A stretch of DNA of 64,000 nt. Origin: Colius striatus (lineage: Eukaryota; Chordata; Aves; Coliiformes; Coliidae). The stretch is taken from NCBI RefSeq assembly GCF_028858725.1, contig NC_084774.1:2516001-2580000 (forward strand), read 5' to 3'. Both the position numbers and the translations under genes were made by a program. Of this stretch, positions 12,304 to 22,300 are shown piece after piece. The notes beneath the pieces are model-generated. The model was not told the DNA's origin. It made no database searches and saw nothing but the letters and a program-made list of their open reading frames with translations. The number at the start of each line of letters is the position of its first letter. Within the stretch, counting starts at the first letter, position 1.

Positions 12304-12309
12304 AATAAA
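12304..12309 (+). terminator. IRF poly(A) signal AATAAA
   Basis: A canonical AATAAA lies about 50 bp after the IRF stop codon, giving a very short 3' UTR. It is followed by GC-rich sequence with inverted CCAAT (ATTGG) motifs at about 12387, 12427, 12479 and 12531. These look like a separate promoter-like CpG block rather than UTR. Confidence 0.8.
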
Positions 12310-12610
12310 CCTGCGTCCGGCCGCCATTGTGTCCGGGCCGCTGGCCGTGTTGAGGAGAAAGGGCGGGAAAGCGGCGCTGCCCCCCGATTGGCCGAGAGCA
12401 GGAACGTGCCTTGAGAGGAGATGCTGATTGGCCGCCGCTCCCCTAAACCCGCCTCGCTGAGGCGAGCGGCGCTCTCTGATTGGATGAGAGCGGGTGGGGC
12501 GGGAAAAGGGCGGCGGCTCAGCGCCTCCCATTGGCCGTGGCAGGACTCGAGGGTGTCTGGGCCAAGGGCGGCCCTTGGGGGGCGCTGTGGGGGCTCTTGT
12601 GGGACTTGGG

Positions 12611-12951
12611 AGCCCCTGGGAGGCACTTGGGGGCTGCAGAAGGCATTGTTGGCCCCTGGGAGGCACTTGGGGGCTGCAGAAGGCATCGTTGGCCCCTGGG
12701 AGGCACTTGGGGGCTGCAGAAGGCATCGTTGGCCCCTGGGAGGCACTTGGGGGCTGCAGAAGGCATTGTTGGCCCCTGGGAGGCACTTGGGGGCTGCAGA
12801 AGGCATTGTTGGCCCCTGGGAGGCACTTGGGGGCTGCAGAAGGCATCGTTGGCCCCTGGGAAGCACCTGGGGGCTGCAGAAGGCATCGTTGGCCCCTGGG
12901 AGGCACCAAGGGGCTGCAGAAGGCATCGTTGGCCCCTGGGAGGCACTTGGG
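12611..12951. repeat. 40-bp minisatellite, about 8.5 copies
   Basis: Near-perfect 40-bp units of GCCCCTGGGAGGCACTTGGG followed by GGCTGCAGAAGGCAT and TGTTG or CGTTG. The main polymorphic site between units is a C/T at the start of the CGTTG element. The last two units are more diverged. Because 40 is not a multiple of 3 the array shifts frame at each unit, so open frames across it are incidental. Confidence 0.95.
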
Positions 12952-13008
12952 GGTCCTAGGTTTTGGAAACAACCAAGTAGGATGAAGAGAGGTGCTAGAA
13001 GAAAGGAG

Positions 13009-13300
13009 TTTATTGGGAAGTAGGGTGAGGTGTGGGACAGGAGGGGGCTTCGGGGGCACAGAGGTTGGGGGTCAGTGCCATGAGAAGCGCGGTGGGGCAG
13101 CAGTGCCAGAGTGGGCTGTGCCTCAGGGGGCTGCAGCTCACACAACAACCCACAAAGCTGCCCGTGGAGTGCCCCACAGCACAGCGGTGCGTTAGGGATT
13201 GGTGTGGGGCAGAGGCAGCCCAGCAACAGCTGATGTCTGCTCCAGTGTCCAGGGGCACAGGGGTCCCAGTGCCATGGGGCAGGGGGTGAGTGTTACCCAA
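13009..13300 (-). other. Probable 3' end of an unidentified minus-strand transcript
   Basis: Forward TTTATT at 13009-13014 reads AATAAA on the minus strand, preceded on that strand by about 280 bp of GC-rich sequence that could be a 3' UTR or last exon. I cannot recognise a protein in it and see no clear acceptor. The coiled-coil gene ending at 14361 is the only minus-strand gene nearby whose transcript could end here. Confidence 0.3.
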
Positions 13301-14360
13301 AACCGGTTCAGAAGAGACTCTCTGGCACTATTTGGCATTAGAAAGCTGCATTCCTTGATTCCAGTGCTGGGTGCATGGGGGACAGCTACTCCCAATGCAT
13401 GCACACTGAGAGGCCACGGGACACACCTTACATACACCCAGAAAACCAATCTCTGCCTGTTGCCACCGGTCTAAGCCATGCACAGTGGCGATTGCCGTGG
13501 GTCGTGTGGAGAGTTGGGGAACGTCGTCATGTTTACCATACTCTCCTTTTAGCTCATTATCATGCTCAGGGGTGTCAAAGGGATGCTAACTGTAGTATTA
13601 ATTTCCCAGATCATGGAGCAAAGGCCCCACTCTGGACACCGTGACTGTGCTGGATTTGTTTGCAAGTTCTTTCTCTGCTCTGTCCCACTGTTGATAGACA
13701 AAACCTGGCTGCCCACTGCCATCAGCCTCCCTCCCTCTGCTGCTGCTCCGGGCCGTTGGCAGCCTCCTGCTTGAGGGGCTCCGCAGAGCAGCTGAGCGGC
13801 ACCAGCACTCTGGAGACCTGACACTGCTCTTGTAATTTTCTTGCCCTTTGTCACTCACCTCACTGCCCACATCATGCTTGTATGAAGTATGGTAACTAAA
13901 TGTGGAGGGGTCTCTGGGAATCTCAAATCTCTGGAGTCTGGTATCATTAAAGTAAAAAACAATTACAATGAACCTTTTCCCTGTCTTGGTAACAAGTGTG
14001 GTCAAAGGCTGGAACAGACTACAGACAGGCTGTGGAGTCTCCATCCTTAGGCACTGAAGGTGTCCTGCTTCAGTTCACCTTCGTTTGAGGTCTCTTCAGA
14101 CATCAAAGTCTCAGAGACTGGCATTGTTTGTTTTGGGACGTGAAGGGATTGCAGTTTCAAATGCATGAAGACAGACATAATGAATGTTAGAGCCAATGCT
14201 GCTTCTAAGATCTACTGTCTGGATCACTTCCCAAGCACAAACTGTGTAAATCAGCCCCTTCATCCACTCACAGGACACAGTTTTGTGGCAACTGCCACCA
14301 GTCCAGCTATGTGTACTGATCCGTTGGCATGAGCAGGGGGCGGAGAAGAGTTGTTGGAGG
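13301..14360. other. Intergenic, nothing recognised
   Basis: Moderate G+C sequence without a convincing exon, tandem repeat or transposon. It may be 3' UTR of the coiled-coil gene at 14361-15287, since the only minus-strand AATAAA noticed downstream of it is at 13009. Confidence 0.4.
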
Positions 14361-15287
14361 TTACTGGACAGACCCGAACTGGCTGTGAGAGCCAGTTTCA
14401 CCGTTGGCATTGTGTCCCTCACGCTGGTGTGTGCGGCGGCGCATGTGTGCCATGTCCTGCATGTATTGCTTCTGCCACAGAAGCTGCTCCTGTTGCTCTT
14501 GCAGTCGAGCTTTGTCTTCTTTCAGGGCTTTTGAACACTGGACGAGTCTGAGCAATTCCTGGTGCAGACGCTGATTCTCTGCTTTTACTTGTGTGATGTG
14601 CTGAATTAGAGACTGTGTCGCTGCTGCTCGTGCTTTCTCGGTGATAACCTGCATCTTGTGATGAAATTCCCTCTCACAGTCAGCCTTGGCCCGCAGAAAC
14701 CTGCTCCTCATTTTGTGCATTTCATCTAATTGCTGTGTCTTTGTGGCCAACAATTCCACCTCCAGCTCTTTAATCTTTTTACTCTGTTCCAGCTGAACAG
14801 ATGAATCTCCAAAATGCTGCAGGTCTTCAACCTCCTTGTTCAGAAGAGAGAGCTTTGCCTCCATGTTCATCAGAGTGCTCCTTAGCTCCTTCTCTTTCTC
14901 TGCATACTGTGAGACGAGCTTCTCTTTCTGCATCTGGACTTGAGACAGATCGATGCGATTCTGGTCATTGAGTGTTATCACTAGATTCTGGCACTTCTGG
15001 CCGTGTTTCTCTATGTAAGACAGGTAAGTGTTGCATTCCTCTTGATTTTGCTTGGCTTCCTTTTCTAGGAACTTGTTTTGCTGCTGGAAATGCTCCAGTC
15101 TTTCCATATAGGTGTTCATATGTTCAGTGAGAATCTTGCATTCCTTCTGCAAGTACAATTTCCTCTCTTTGACTAGTGTTTCCATGTCACTTATTCCTCC
15201 TGATGTCTCTTCGTTCATGGCACTTTCTTGCTTATCTTTCCCAGCACCTGTGGAGTTTTGTTTTGTCTGCTTTGTCTTGGATGCCAT
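14361..15287 (-). CDS. Coiled-coil protein resembling the CCDC121/CCDC166 (DUF4515) group
   Basis: A single uninterrupted 308-aa frame from ATG (15285-15287) to TAA. It starts with a Lys/Gln-rich polar tail (MASKTKQTKQNS). From about residue 30 to 290 it is almost continuous charged heptads rich in E, K, Q and L, for example TLVKERKLYLQKECKILTEH, KELEVELLATKTQQLDEM and ARLQEQQEQLLWQKQY, so a long parallel coiled coil is expected. Composition and length suit the DUF4515 coiled-coil proteins; I do not recognise it more exactly. On the minus strand a TCTGTTGCAG about 45 bp upstream of the ATG could be the acceptor of the coding exon. The lack of introns may mean a naturally single-exon gene or an old retrocopy. 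A CR1 element starts about 90 bp beyond the 5' end. Confidence 0.65.
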   Translation of the reverse strand: MASKTKQTKQNSTGAGKDKQESAMNEETSGGISDMETLVKERKLYLQKECKILTEHMNTYMERLEHFQQQNKFLEKEAKQNQEECNTYLSYIEKHGQKCQNLVITLNDQNRIDLSQVQMQKEKLVSQYAEKEKELRSTLMNMEAKLSLLNKEVEDLQHFGDSSVQLEQSKKIKELEVELLATKTQQLDEMHKMRSRFLRAKADCEREFHHKMQVITEKARAAATQSLIQHITQVKAENQRLHQELLRLVQCSKALKEDKARLQEQQEQLLWQKQYMQDMAHMRRRTHQREGHNANGETGSHSQFGSVQ

Positions 15288-15373
15288 ATTCCTTTCTGGG
15301 TGTATCAAACCCCAGCAACAGAATGAAAATCAAGTCTGCAACAGATGAAAAATATTCTAAGTTAGCAGAGTGC

Positions 15374-16024
15374 TGGTTGATAATAAACTGGCCATGAGCA
15401 GCAACGTGCCCTCGTGGGCAAGAAGCCAATGGCAGCCTGGGGGCAGCAAGAAGAGTGTGGGCAGCAGGGCAAGGGAGGTTCTGCTCCACCTCTGCTCTGC
15501 CCTGCTGAGGCCTCATCTGGAGTCCTGTGTCCAGTTCTGGGCTCCCCAGCTCCAGAGGGACAGGGAACTGCTGGAGAGAGGCCAGTGCAGGGACACCAAG
15601 ATGATCAGGGCACTGGAACATCTTCCTTATGAGGAAAGGCTGCGGGACCTGGGGCTGTTCAGCCTGGAGGAGACTGAGGGGGAGCTCATCAGTTGTCACA
15701 AATATCTCACTGGTGGGTGTCAGGAGGTTGGGGCAGCACTTTTTTTCTGTTGTATCCAGCACCAGGACAAGGGCTGATGGGCTGAAGCTGGAACACAAAC
15801 AGTTCCAGTTAAACATAAGGACAAACTGTTTCCCTGTTTGAGTGAGGGAGCCCTGGCCCAGGCTGCCCAGGGAGGGGGTGGAGGCTCTTCTCTGGAGGTT
15901 TCCAAACCCACCTGGACACGTTCCTGTGTGACCTTATCTAGGTGGGAGCTGCTTCAGCAGGGGAGTTGGACTGGTTGAGCTCTACAGATCCCTCCCAACC
16001 CCACCATGCTGTGATTCTATGATA
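15374..16024 (+). mobile_element. CR1 LINE 3' fragment
   Basis: Plus-strand CR1 with the conserved blocks CTCCAGAGGGACAGGGAACT, AGGCTGCGGGACCTGGGGCT, CTCACTGGTGGGTGTCAGGA, GCCCAGGCTGCCCAGGGAGG and the terminal GTGATTCTATGAT. It is 5'-truncated with broken frames and lies just upstream of the coiled-coil gene. Confidence 0.9.
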
Positions 16025-16235
16025 ACTGTTGCTTTTTCCCTCCCAGTTGTAGCCACTTATGTTCTTGTGTTTTCAGCTGATTATTTTGACCTAGAATTTG
16101 TAATGTCTGGCCCGTGTCCACATCTGTGTGTGTGCACTTTTACATTACCAGTGAACTGTGAAGAAGGACTTCTGCTAATCTAAAAATACACATTTTTTTA
16201 AGATTTCTTGTTTTGGTCACCAAATGTTGCATTAG

Positions 16236-16425
16236 AATAATGGAATCATGGAATTGGTTTGGTTGTTAAAGCCCTTGAAGCTGCTGGAGTCCCAGACCCC
16301 CCCTCACCCTGCTCAGCCCAGCACTAACCCCTGCCTCTCAGCACCTCAGCTTGGGGATCCCTCCGGGGCTGGGCACTGCCCCAGCTCCCTGGGCAGCCTG
16401 GCACAGGGGCTAAATTTCTTTCTGT
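16236..16425 (-). mobile_element. Diverged CR1-type fragment, minus orientation
   Basis: Begins with the reverse complement of a CR1 tail (AATGGAATCATGGAATTGGT) and includes CCTGGGCAGCCTGGCACAGG, the inverted GCTGCCCAGG block. It is older and more diverged than the neighbouring CR1 copies. Confidence 0.55.
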
Positions 16426-17218
16426 AATTTGGAGTACAAAGTCAAATTCTACTGGTGAATTGTTTTGGCTGTACATGGGGTACTGTCTTTTGTAGGCAGT
16501 AGGCCTTGTCTGTAAAACTTCATCAGCAAGTAAGTACTGAAGTGCTACTACAGACGTGCCTGAAGCTTCAGGGTTTTTTAACCTGCAACATTATATCTTA
16601 AAACTGCTGAGCTACCCACGCTGTTAGAGGCACAATAAAGTCCACACAGATACTGAAGGAAGGAAAATGCATCAGTATTAACGGTTCTTACAGACATGAC
16701 TGGAAACTAAATGAGTGAGTAGTACTTTGATGGATTTCCAGGCTACCTTTTTGAAACGATGCCATCAAGAATTTAGAACTGCAGAAAAGGTTTCAATGAA
16801 TATTTTTAACTAAAAGTCACAGGATCCTAACAGAACTGGTGACCCTTGATGAAGAAAATATGCAAAATGCCAGTAGATAGGTGAACAAAATACAATAAAT
16901 ATGCTAAAATCGCCTGTTGCAGTAAAAGCAGAACAAGTTCCAAGCTGGTTATGTGGCAGCTGCATCAGAAGTGGAGTGGGAGCCATAAGAATCTGCATAG
17001 AAATCAGTCCACTTTTGCTGGGAAACAGGCTTAAACTAGGAGATGATCCCAACAGGGAGGTAGTAGAAGTGAGTGGATGCTAATTGAGCAGCTTTGAGGG
17101 AGAGGCAGTTGTAGAGCCATGTGAATGACCAAATCTGCATATGAAAAACAAGCCTTGCTAAAGCTGGTATTACACAAAATGAGGCTTTTAAAAACCATCT
17201 TTTAGAATAATCACTGAC

Positions 17219-17294
17219 CTTTCCTGCTTCTGTGGTCTTCATAGGATCCCCAGGTAGCTGCTTGGATGGCTGCTCCTGGTTTTCTGGACAGCAT
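17219..17294 (-). other. Possible first coding exon of an unidentified minus-strand gene
   Basis: On the minus strand an ATG at 17294 opens a 25-codon frame (MLSRKPGAAIQAATWGSYED...) that ends at a plausible donor, AAAG/GTCAGT, in phase 1. About 75 bp upstream there is a CRE-like TGATGTCAC (forward 17367-17375). Joining it to the acceptor before the coiled-coil gene would put that gene out of frame, so any link would be through the UTR. I do not recognise the peptide. Confidence 0.2.
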
Positions 17295-18021
17295 CTGCTG
17301 ACAAGCAAACTGCGATCTCTGAGGAGAGGTGGTGTTTAGCCGTCGGTGTCCATGGTGATGAAACATGTGATGTCACAAAGGAAGCTCTGCTGCCAGATTC
17401 CCAGACCCATTCCTTGTCTCCTTGTGCTGCTCATGGAGGAGGAGGTAGAAATGTCAGGAGTGAAGTGAAGCCTGGAAAGGGGGAGGTGAGGAGAAGGTAT
17501 TTTTAGATTTGTTCTTATTTCTCATTATCCTGCTCTGATTTTGATGGACAGTGAGCTAAATTTCCCCAAGTCGAGTCTGTGTTGCCTATGACAGGAATGT
17601 GACCTCTCTGTCCTTATCTCAACCCATGAGCCTTTCATCATATTTCCTTCCCTTGCCCAGTTGAGGGGAATGAGAGAGCAGCTTGGTAGACACCTGGCAG
17701 ACAGCCAAGATCAACCTCCTGCAACCTTTTAAGTCATTTCTCCCTGTGAAGACTTTTATATATGGTGTTAGTATGTCCCAGTCTTTTCCTGGGTTGGTTG
17801 TCCCTTACATTAAAGCATTTGGTCCAGCTCATGAGTACTTTCATGTGTCTCATGTACTGCCTCAGTCTGACAGTGTCTTTTCGTTCTAGTTTGGATATGG
17901 TCAAACACAAAAGACATGAGAAAAGCAGCAAAAAGCAGGAAGGCACATGTTAGTTTGTAGATTTACAACCAGTTTGTTCTGTATGGAATTTAGGTGCATG
18001 GAAAGGTGGATTAATGGACTG

Positions 18022-18396
18022 GTTTTCTCCTGAAGGAGAAGAGGAGTCTGAGGGGAGATCTCATTAATAGTTACAATTATCTCACTGGTGGGTGTCAGGA
18101 GGTTGGGACATCCTTTTTTTTCTATAGTAGCCAGCAACAGGACAAGGGCTGATGGGATGAAGCTGGAACACAAAAAGTTCCACTTAAATATAAGAAAAAA
18201 CTGTTTCCCTGTGAGATGAGAGAGCCCTGGCCCAGGCTGCCCAGGGAGGGGTGGAGGCTCCTTCCTTGGAGGGCTTCAAGACCCACCTGGACACGTTCCT
18301 ATGTGAGCTGATCTAGGTGAACCTGCTTCTGCAGGGGTTTGGGCTGGATGAGCTCTACAAGTCCCTTCCAACCCCCCCATTCTATGATATAGTTCT
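18022..18396 (+). mobile_element. CR1 LINE 3' fragment
   Basis: Plus-strand CR1 beginning within the AGGAGTCTGAGGGGAGATCT block, through CTCACTGGTGGGTGTCAGGA and GCCCAGGCTGCCCAGGGAGG, to a CCATTCTATGATATAGTTCT tail. It has the same layout as the copy at 15374-16024 and no coding capacity. Confidence 0.9.
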
Positions 18397-19362
18397 ATGA
18401 TATCCTCCAGTATTTTAAGGAAATTGGTTCAAAATAATTAGAAAAGGTAACATTGCAGGCCAGCATGGCCAAATGGGTTTTATTTCACGTGACACACTCG
18501 AAGAAAAGTGGGAAGGACCATTCCAGGTCTTGTTGACAGCTTTTACTGCGATCAGAATCAGAGAACAACCAGCTTGGATTTGCTACTCACAAGTAAAGAA
18601 ATCACTAGGAAAGCAATGGACATCTGAACACTTGGAAACACTGAAGCTGAAATTATAACCACTGATGTTGCTTGGGAGCACTCACTTTAAGACTGTACAA
18701 AATTGGGTTAATGAAACTAAAATGAAGGTTTGTTGGATTTGAACAGTACAAGCCAAGGGAAACATGAGACTCTCCCTGTATGGAGTAGCCTCTACTAATT
18801 GGAATTGTGATCATCATACGTGGCCACAATTTTGGAAAAGAAAGAGGCAATGTTGTGTGACCTGCTGCTCTGCTCAGTCAAAGCTTGGAGGATCTCTGAG
18901 GAGACGCCCCTCTCAGCTTAAAACCTGAAGCCTTTGCAGGACATGGAACCAGTCCACCGTGTCCCTAGTGTCCCCAGGGCCTTTGGGAAGAGCAGAAAAA
19001 GGATACTTGTGCTCAAAGGACAGCTGCCCAGGCATGCAGAGCGGTAGGAACCGTTGCCCTTTGGTTCTTCCACTGAAGCCTTATTGCTTCCAAGAAAGTC
19101 CATGGGCAGAGCCCCGAGCTGTGGAGATCCCTGAGAAACCTGCCCTTGGAGCTGCCCACAAACACTCTCCCAGCCCTGACCCGCCATTCCTCCGCTGCCT
19201 GGGAGTTGTTTCTGGGCTGTGGAGGACTGAGGTGCCAGCCCAGGGAGCTCCTGGGCTGGGCAGAGGTGGGGCCTTTGTGAGGGGGAAACGGGGCCCCACA
19301 GAACGTGGCAGCGTGTCACAAAGCCCTTGGGTCTGCGCTATGATGTAGGTGCTGGCGCTGCC
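18397..19362. other. Region upstream of the MROH gene, nothing recognised
   Basis: No exon, repeat or transposon is convincing here. Sequence just before 19363 must hold the promoter or 5' UTR of the MROH gene, but there is no CpG island and no obvious TATA or CRE. Confidence 0.35.
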
Positions 19363-22300
19363 ATGGCCACCACACAGTGCCCGGAGGAGGCGCCGGGACA
19401 GGATGGGACAGAGTGTGGCTGCCAGGAGCCCTCTGCAGACACCTCGTTCCAAACTCACCTGTGTCTGAGGCGCTTTCCCCAGTGTCTCCCATCCCTGTGG
19501 CAGCAGCCCTCGAGGCCAGGCCTCAGCGGGATGGAGAAGAGACCCCCCAAAGTGCCCAGGATAGCCTGGGAGGAAAAGAAGGAACGCCCTGGGGCTGCTG
19601 CAGCATGGCAGCCGCACTCGAGGCCAGGCCTCAGCAGGATGGAGAAGAGACGCCCCAAAATGCCCAGGATAGCCTGGGAGGAAGAGAAGGAACACCCTTG
19701 GGCTGCTGCAGCATGGCAGCCACCCTCGAAGCCCAGCCTCAGCAGGATGGAGAAGAGACTCCCCAAAATGCCCAGGATAGCCTGGGAGGAAGAGAAGGAA
19801 CACCCTGGGGCTGCTGCAGCATGGCAGCCACCCTCGAGGCCCGGCCTCAGTGGGATGGAGAAGAGACCCCCCAAAGTGCCCAGGATAGCCTGGGAGGAAA
19901 AGAAGGAACACCCTGGGGCTGCTGCAGCATGGCAGCCCAATGAGGTAGAGGAGGTGCAGCCCCTGCAGGCGGGTAAGTGGCTGAGCTGGGCCTCAGCGCT
20001 GGCGGCTGCAGCCGCCTGGGCCCTGTCCCATCCCCTGTGGGCATTCCCAGGGAAAGAGGGGCTGGGGCTGTTCCCCACAGCCATGCAACATCCCCTGGAC
20101 ACCTCCAGCCCCAGACTGCAGCCAGAGAGACGCGGGTCAGTGGCCCCAGCAGCCCCTGTGCTGGGGCTGACGCTGCCCAGGGAGCGCAGGGCTGGGTCGT
20201 GTTCCCCTCAGCTCGCTCTTCGCCCCATCCAGACTGGAACCTGCTAGAAGAGGAGCAGCCAAGTAATGTGTCTTCCGAGCATGTGCTGGACAAGAGCCTT
20301 TCGGAACTGGCCCTCGGGGACCCCCATGATGCGGTGGTGACCCTCCTGCACCGGGCCCCGTTGTGTGACAGGTAACGGAACCGCCTGCCCTGAGAGCCCC
20401 GGGCTCAGCAGCTGTAGAGCCTGGCCCACGGAGCTGGCAGGCAGATGGAGCTTCTCAGGACTCTCTGGCTCCTCCGTTTGCCAGCGCTGGCCTGTCAGCG
20501 CCAGAGCCCACTGCCCTGCTCCCTCCCTGCCCCTCGAGGCCCCGTCCGTCACTCGGCTGTCGGCCGCCCGCAGGGACAGGCCGGCCGGGTGCTGCTGGCG
20601 AGGGGCAGGGGGCAGAGGCAGAGTCGGGAGCCAGCCCCAGCCCCCATGGCTGCCCAAGCCGTGCCCTTGTGGCTGAGACCCCGCTGACACCCATCTCTGG
20701 GCCCGCAGAGAGGCTGCGGCCATCTGGAGGCAGATGGTCTCCACGAGCAGGAGACCAGAGAAGGTGCTGCGGGAGCTGCTCCGTGTGCTGGAGGACTGGC
20801 CCCTGCACCGCACGTCCACCTCTGACGGCGACAGCATCCACATCTGTGCCCTGGCCGTGAGTTCCTGGCCCGTGCCTCTGCTCGCCCCCGGGCTTGGGCT
20901 CTGCCACGGGGATGTCTCGGCACTGAGCACCGTCTCCGGGGGTTTTCTGTTCTGCAGGCAACCAGAGCCCTGCAGGAGATCAGCCGGATGCCCCAGCTCC
21001 CACTGTGCTTCCCACTGTTTTTCCCCGACTTCTTCCTGACTCTGCTCTTCCAAGTTTTCTGCAGCATGGAGGAGCTGCCCGAGGAGGTCCATGCCTTGTG
21101 GCGGGGATTCCAGCAGGAAGGCCGCTTTCCCACCACTCCCAGCAGGTGCCCCGTGCCAGTCCTGCCATCCCTGCCACAGCCCTGGAGCTGGGGCCAGGGT
21201 TCCCAGTGTGACCTGGGCTTTGCTCTGCACACAGGTTTGCGATGCAGACCCTGAAAATCCTGCTCTGCCGCCTGGGCCTTGAGGATGTGGTGCTTGAAGC
21301 CCAGCGCAAGTGTGTCTGGGACACACTGCTCTACCCTGAGACCCGGCACTGTGCCATGAGGATACTGGCCAGGTGAGAGCCCCCTTCTCCCTGCTCCCCC
21401 CACCATTTTCCCACCTGCAGATGGGGCACCCCCCACAATCCCCTTGCTGATGGGTGAGAGGGGCTTGTCACCCAGGGCTGGCCCAGCAGACTGCAAGAGC
21501 CTGGCAGAGGTGGGTGCACAGTGGCAGATGCTCTCCAAAGTGCCAGCATCCCCTCCCATGGGGCCTGGGCCGATGGCACAGGATGGGAGTCTGTGCTGGG
21601 GCCGGGCAGGATGCACCGGGGGATGACTGCCCTGTGCACAGGAAAGGGGTGTCTTCAGAAGGGAAGGCTTTGGGGCAGGAAAGGTGTTTTTCCCATCTCC
21701 TGCTCCAAAGGAACCTGCTGGGCTTGGGCACTGGCTTTCTCCCGAGAAGACCAGTGCTCAGCAAGTCAATCCTGGGAGAGGTTTGCCTACCGTGCCTGGG
21801 ACCAACTGTGCCTCCTTGTTCTCCCTCCCACAACCCCCCACCAGAGAGATGCGCAGATTGTCAAAGCACTCACGTACCCAAATGAATTACTGGCTGGTGG
21901 AGCTGCTCAGCAGGAAGGAGTTGTGCTGGGAGGTCCCTGCCATGGCGTTCCTGGCTGAGGTGAGCCTGACGGGCTGAGATGGGGGGGAGCCCAGGCAGTG
22001 GGGCCGGGGCAGAGGGTGGGCTCTGCTGCTTGGCCCCTGGCTGCTGGGCTGATGCTCTCCCTCCCCTGTGCTTCGTGCCACCCGTGTGCCAGCGCTCACT
22101 CTCCCCTCCTGGCTGCTGGAAGGCCCAGCCCTGCGAGGCGGCCAGGGGCTGTGGGGCAGAGCGCAGTGGGTGAGCGACTGGCGCCTGTGCCCGTGCTGCG
22201 GGGCAGGAGCCGGGGGCTCTGCGCAGCCGCTGCTGCCTCTGGGCCGGGCTGCCTGGTGCTGTGGGCTGGAGCCAGCCCTGCGCGCTGCTGGAGTCCTGCT

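Noticed and set aside
12389-13059. Frames across the 40-bp minisatellite (PRGQQCLLQPPSASQG-like)
   Set aside because: Repeat-derived; the frame cycles through three phases and appears on both strands.
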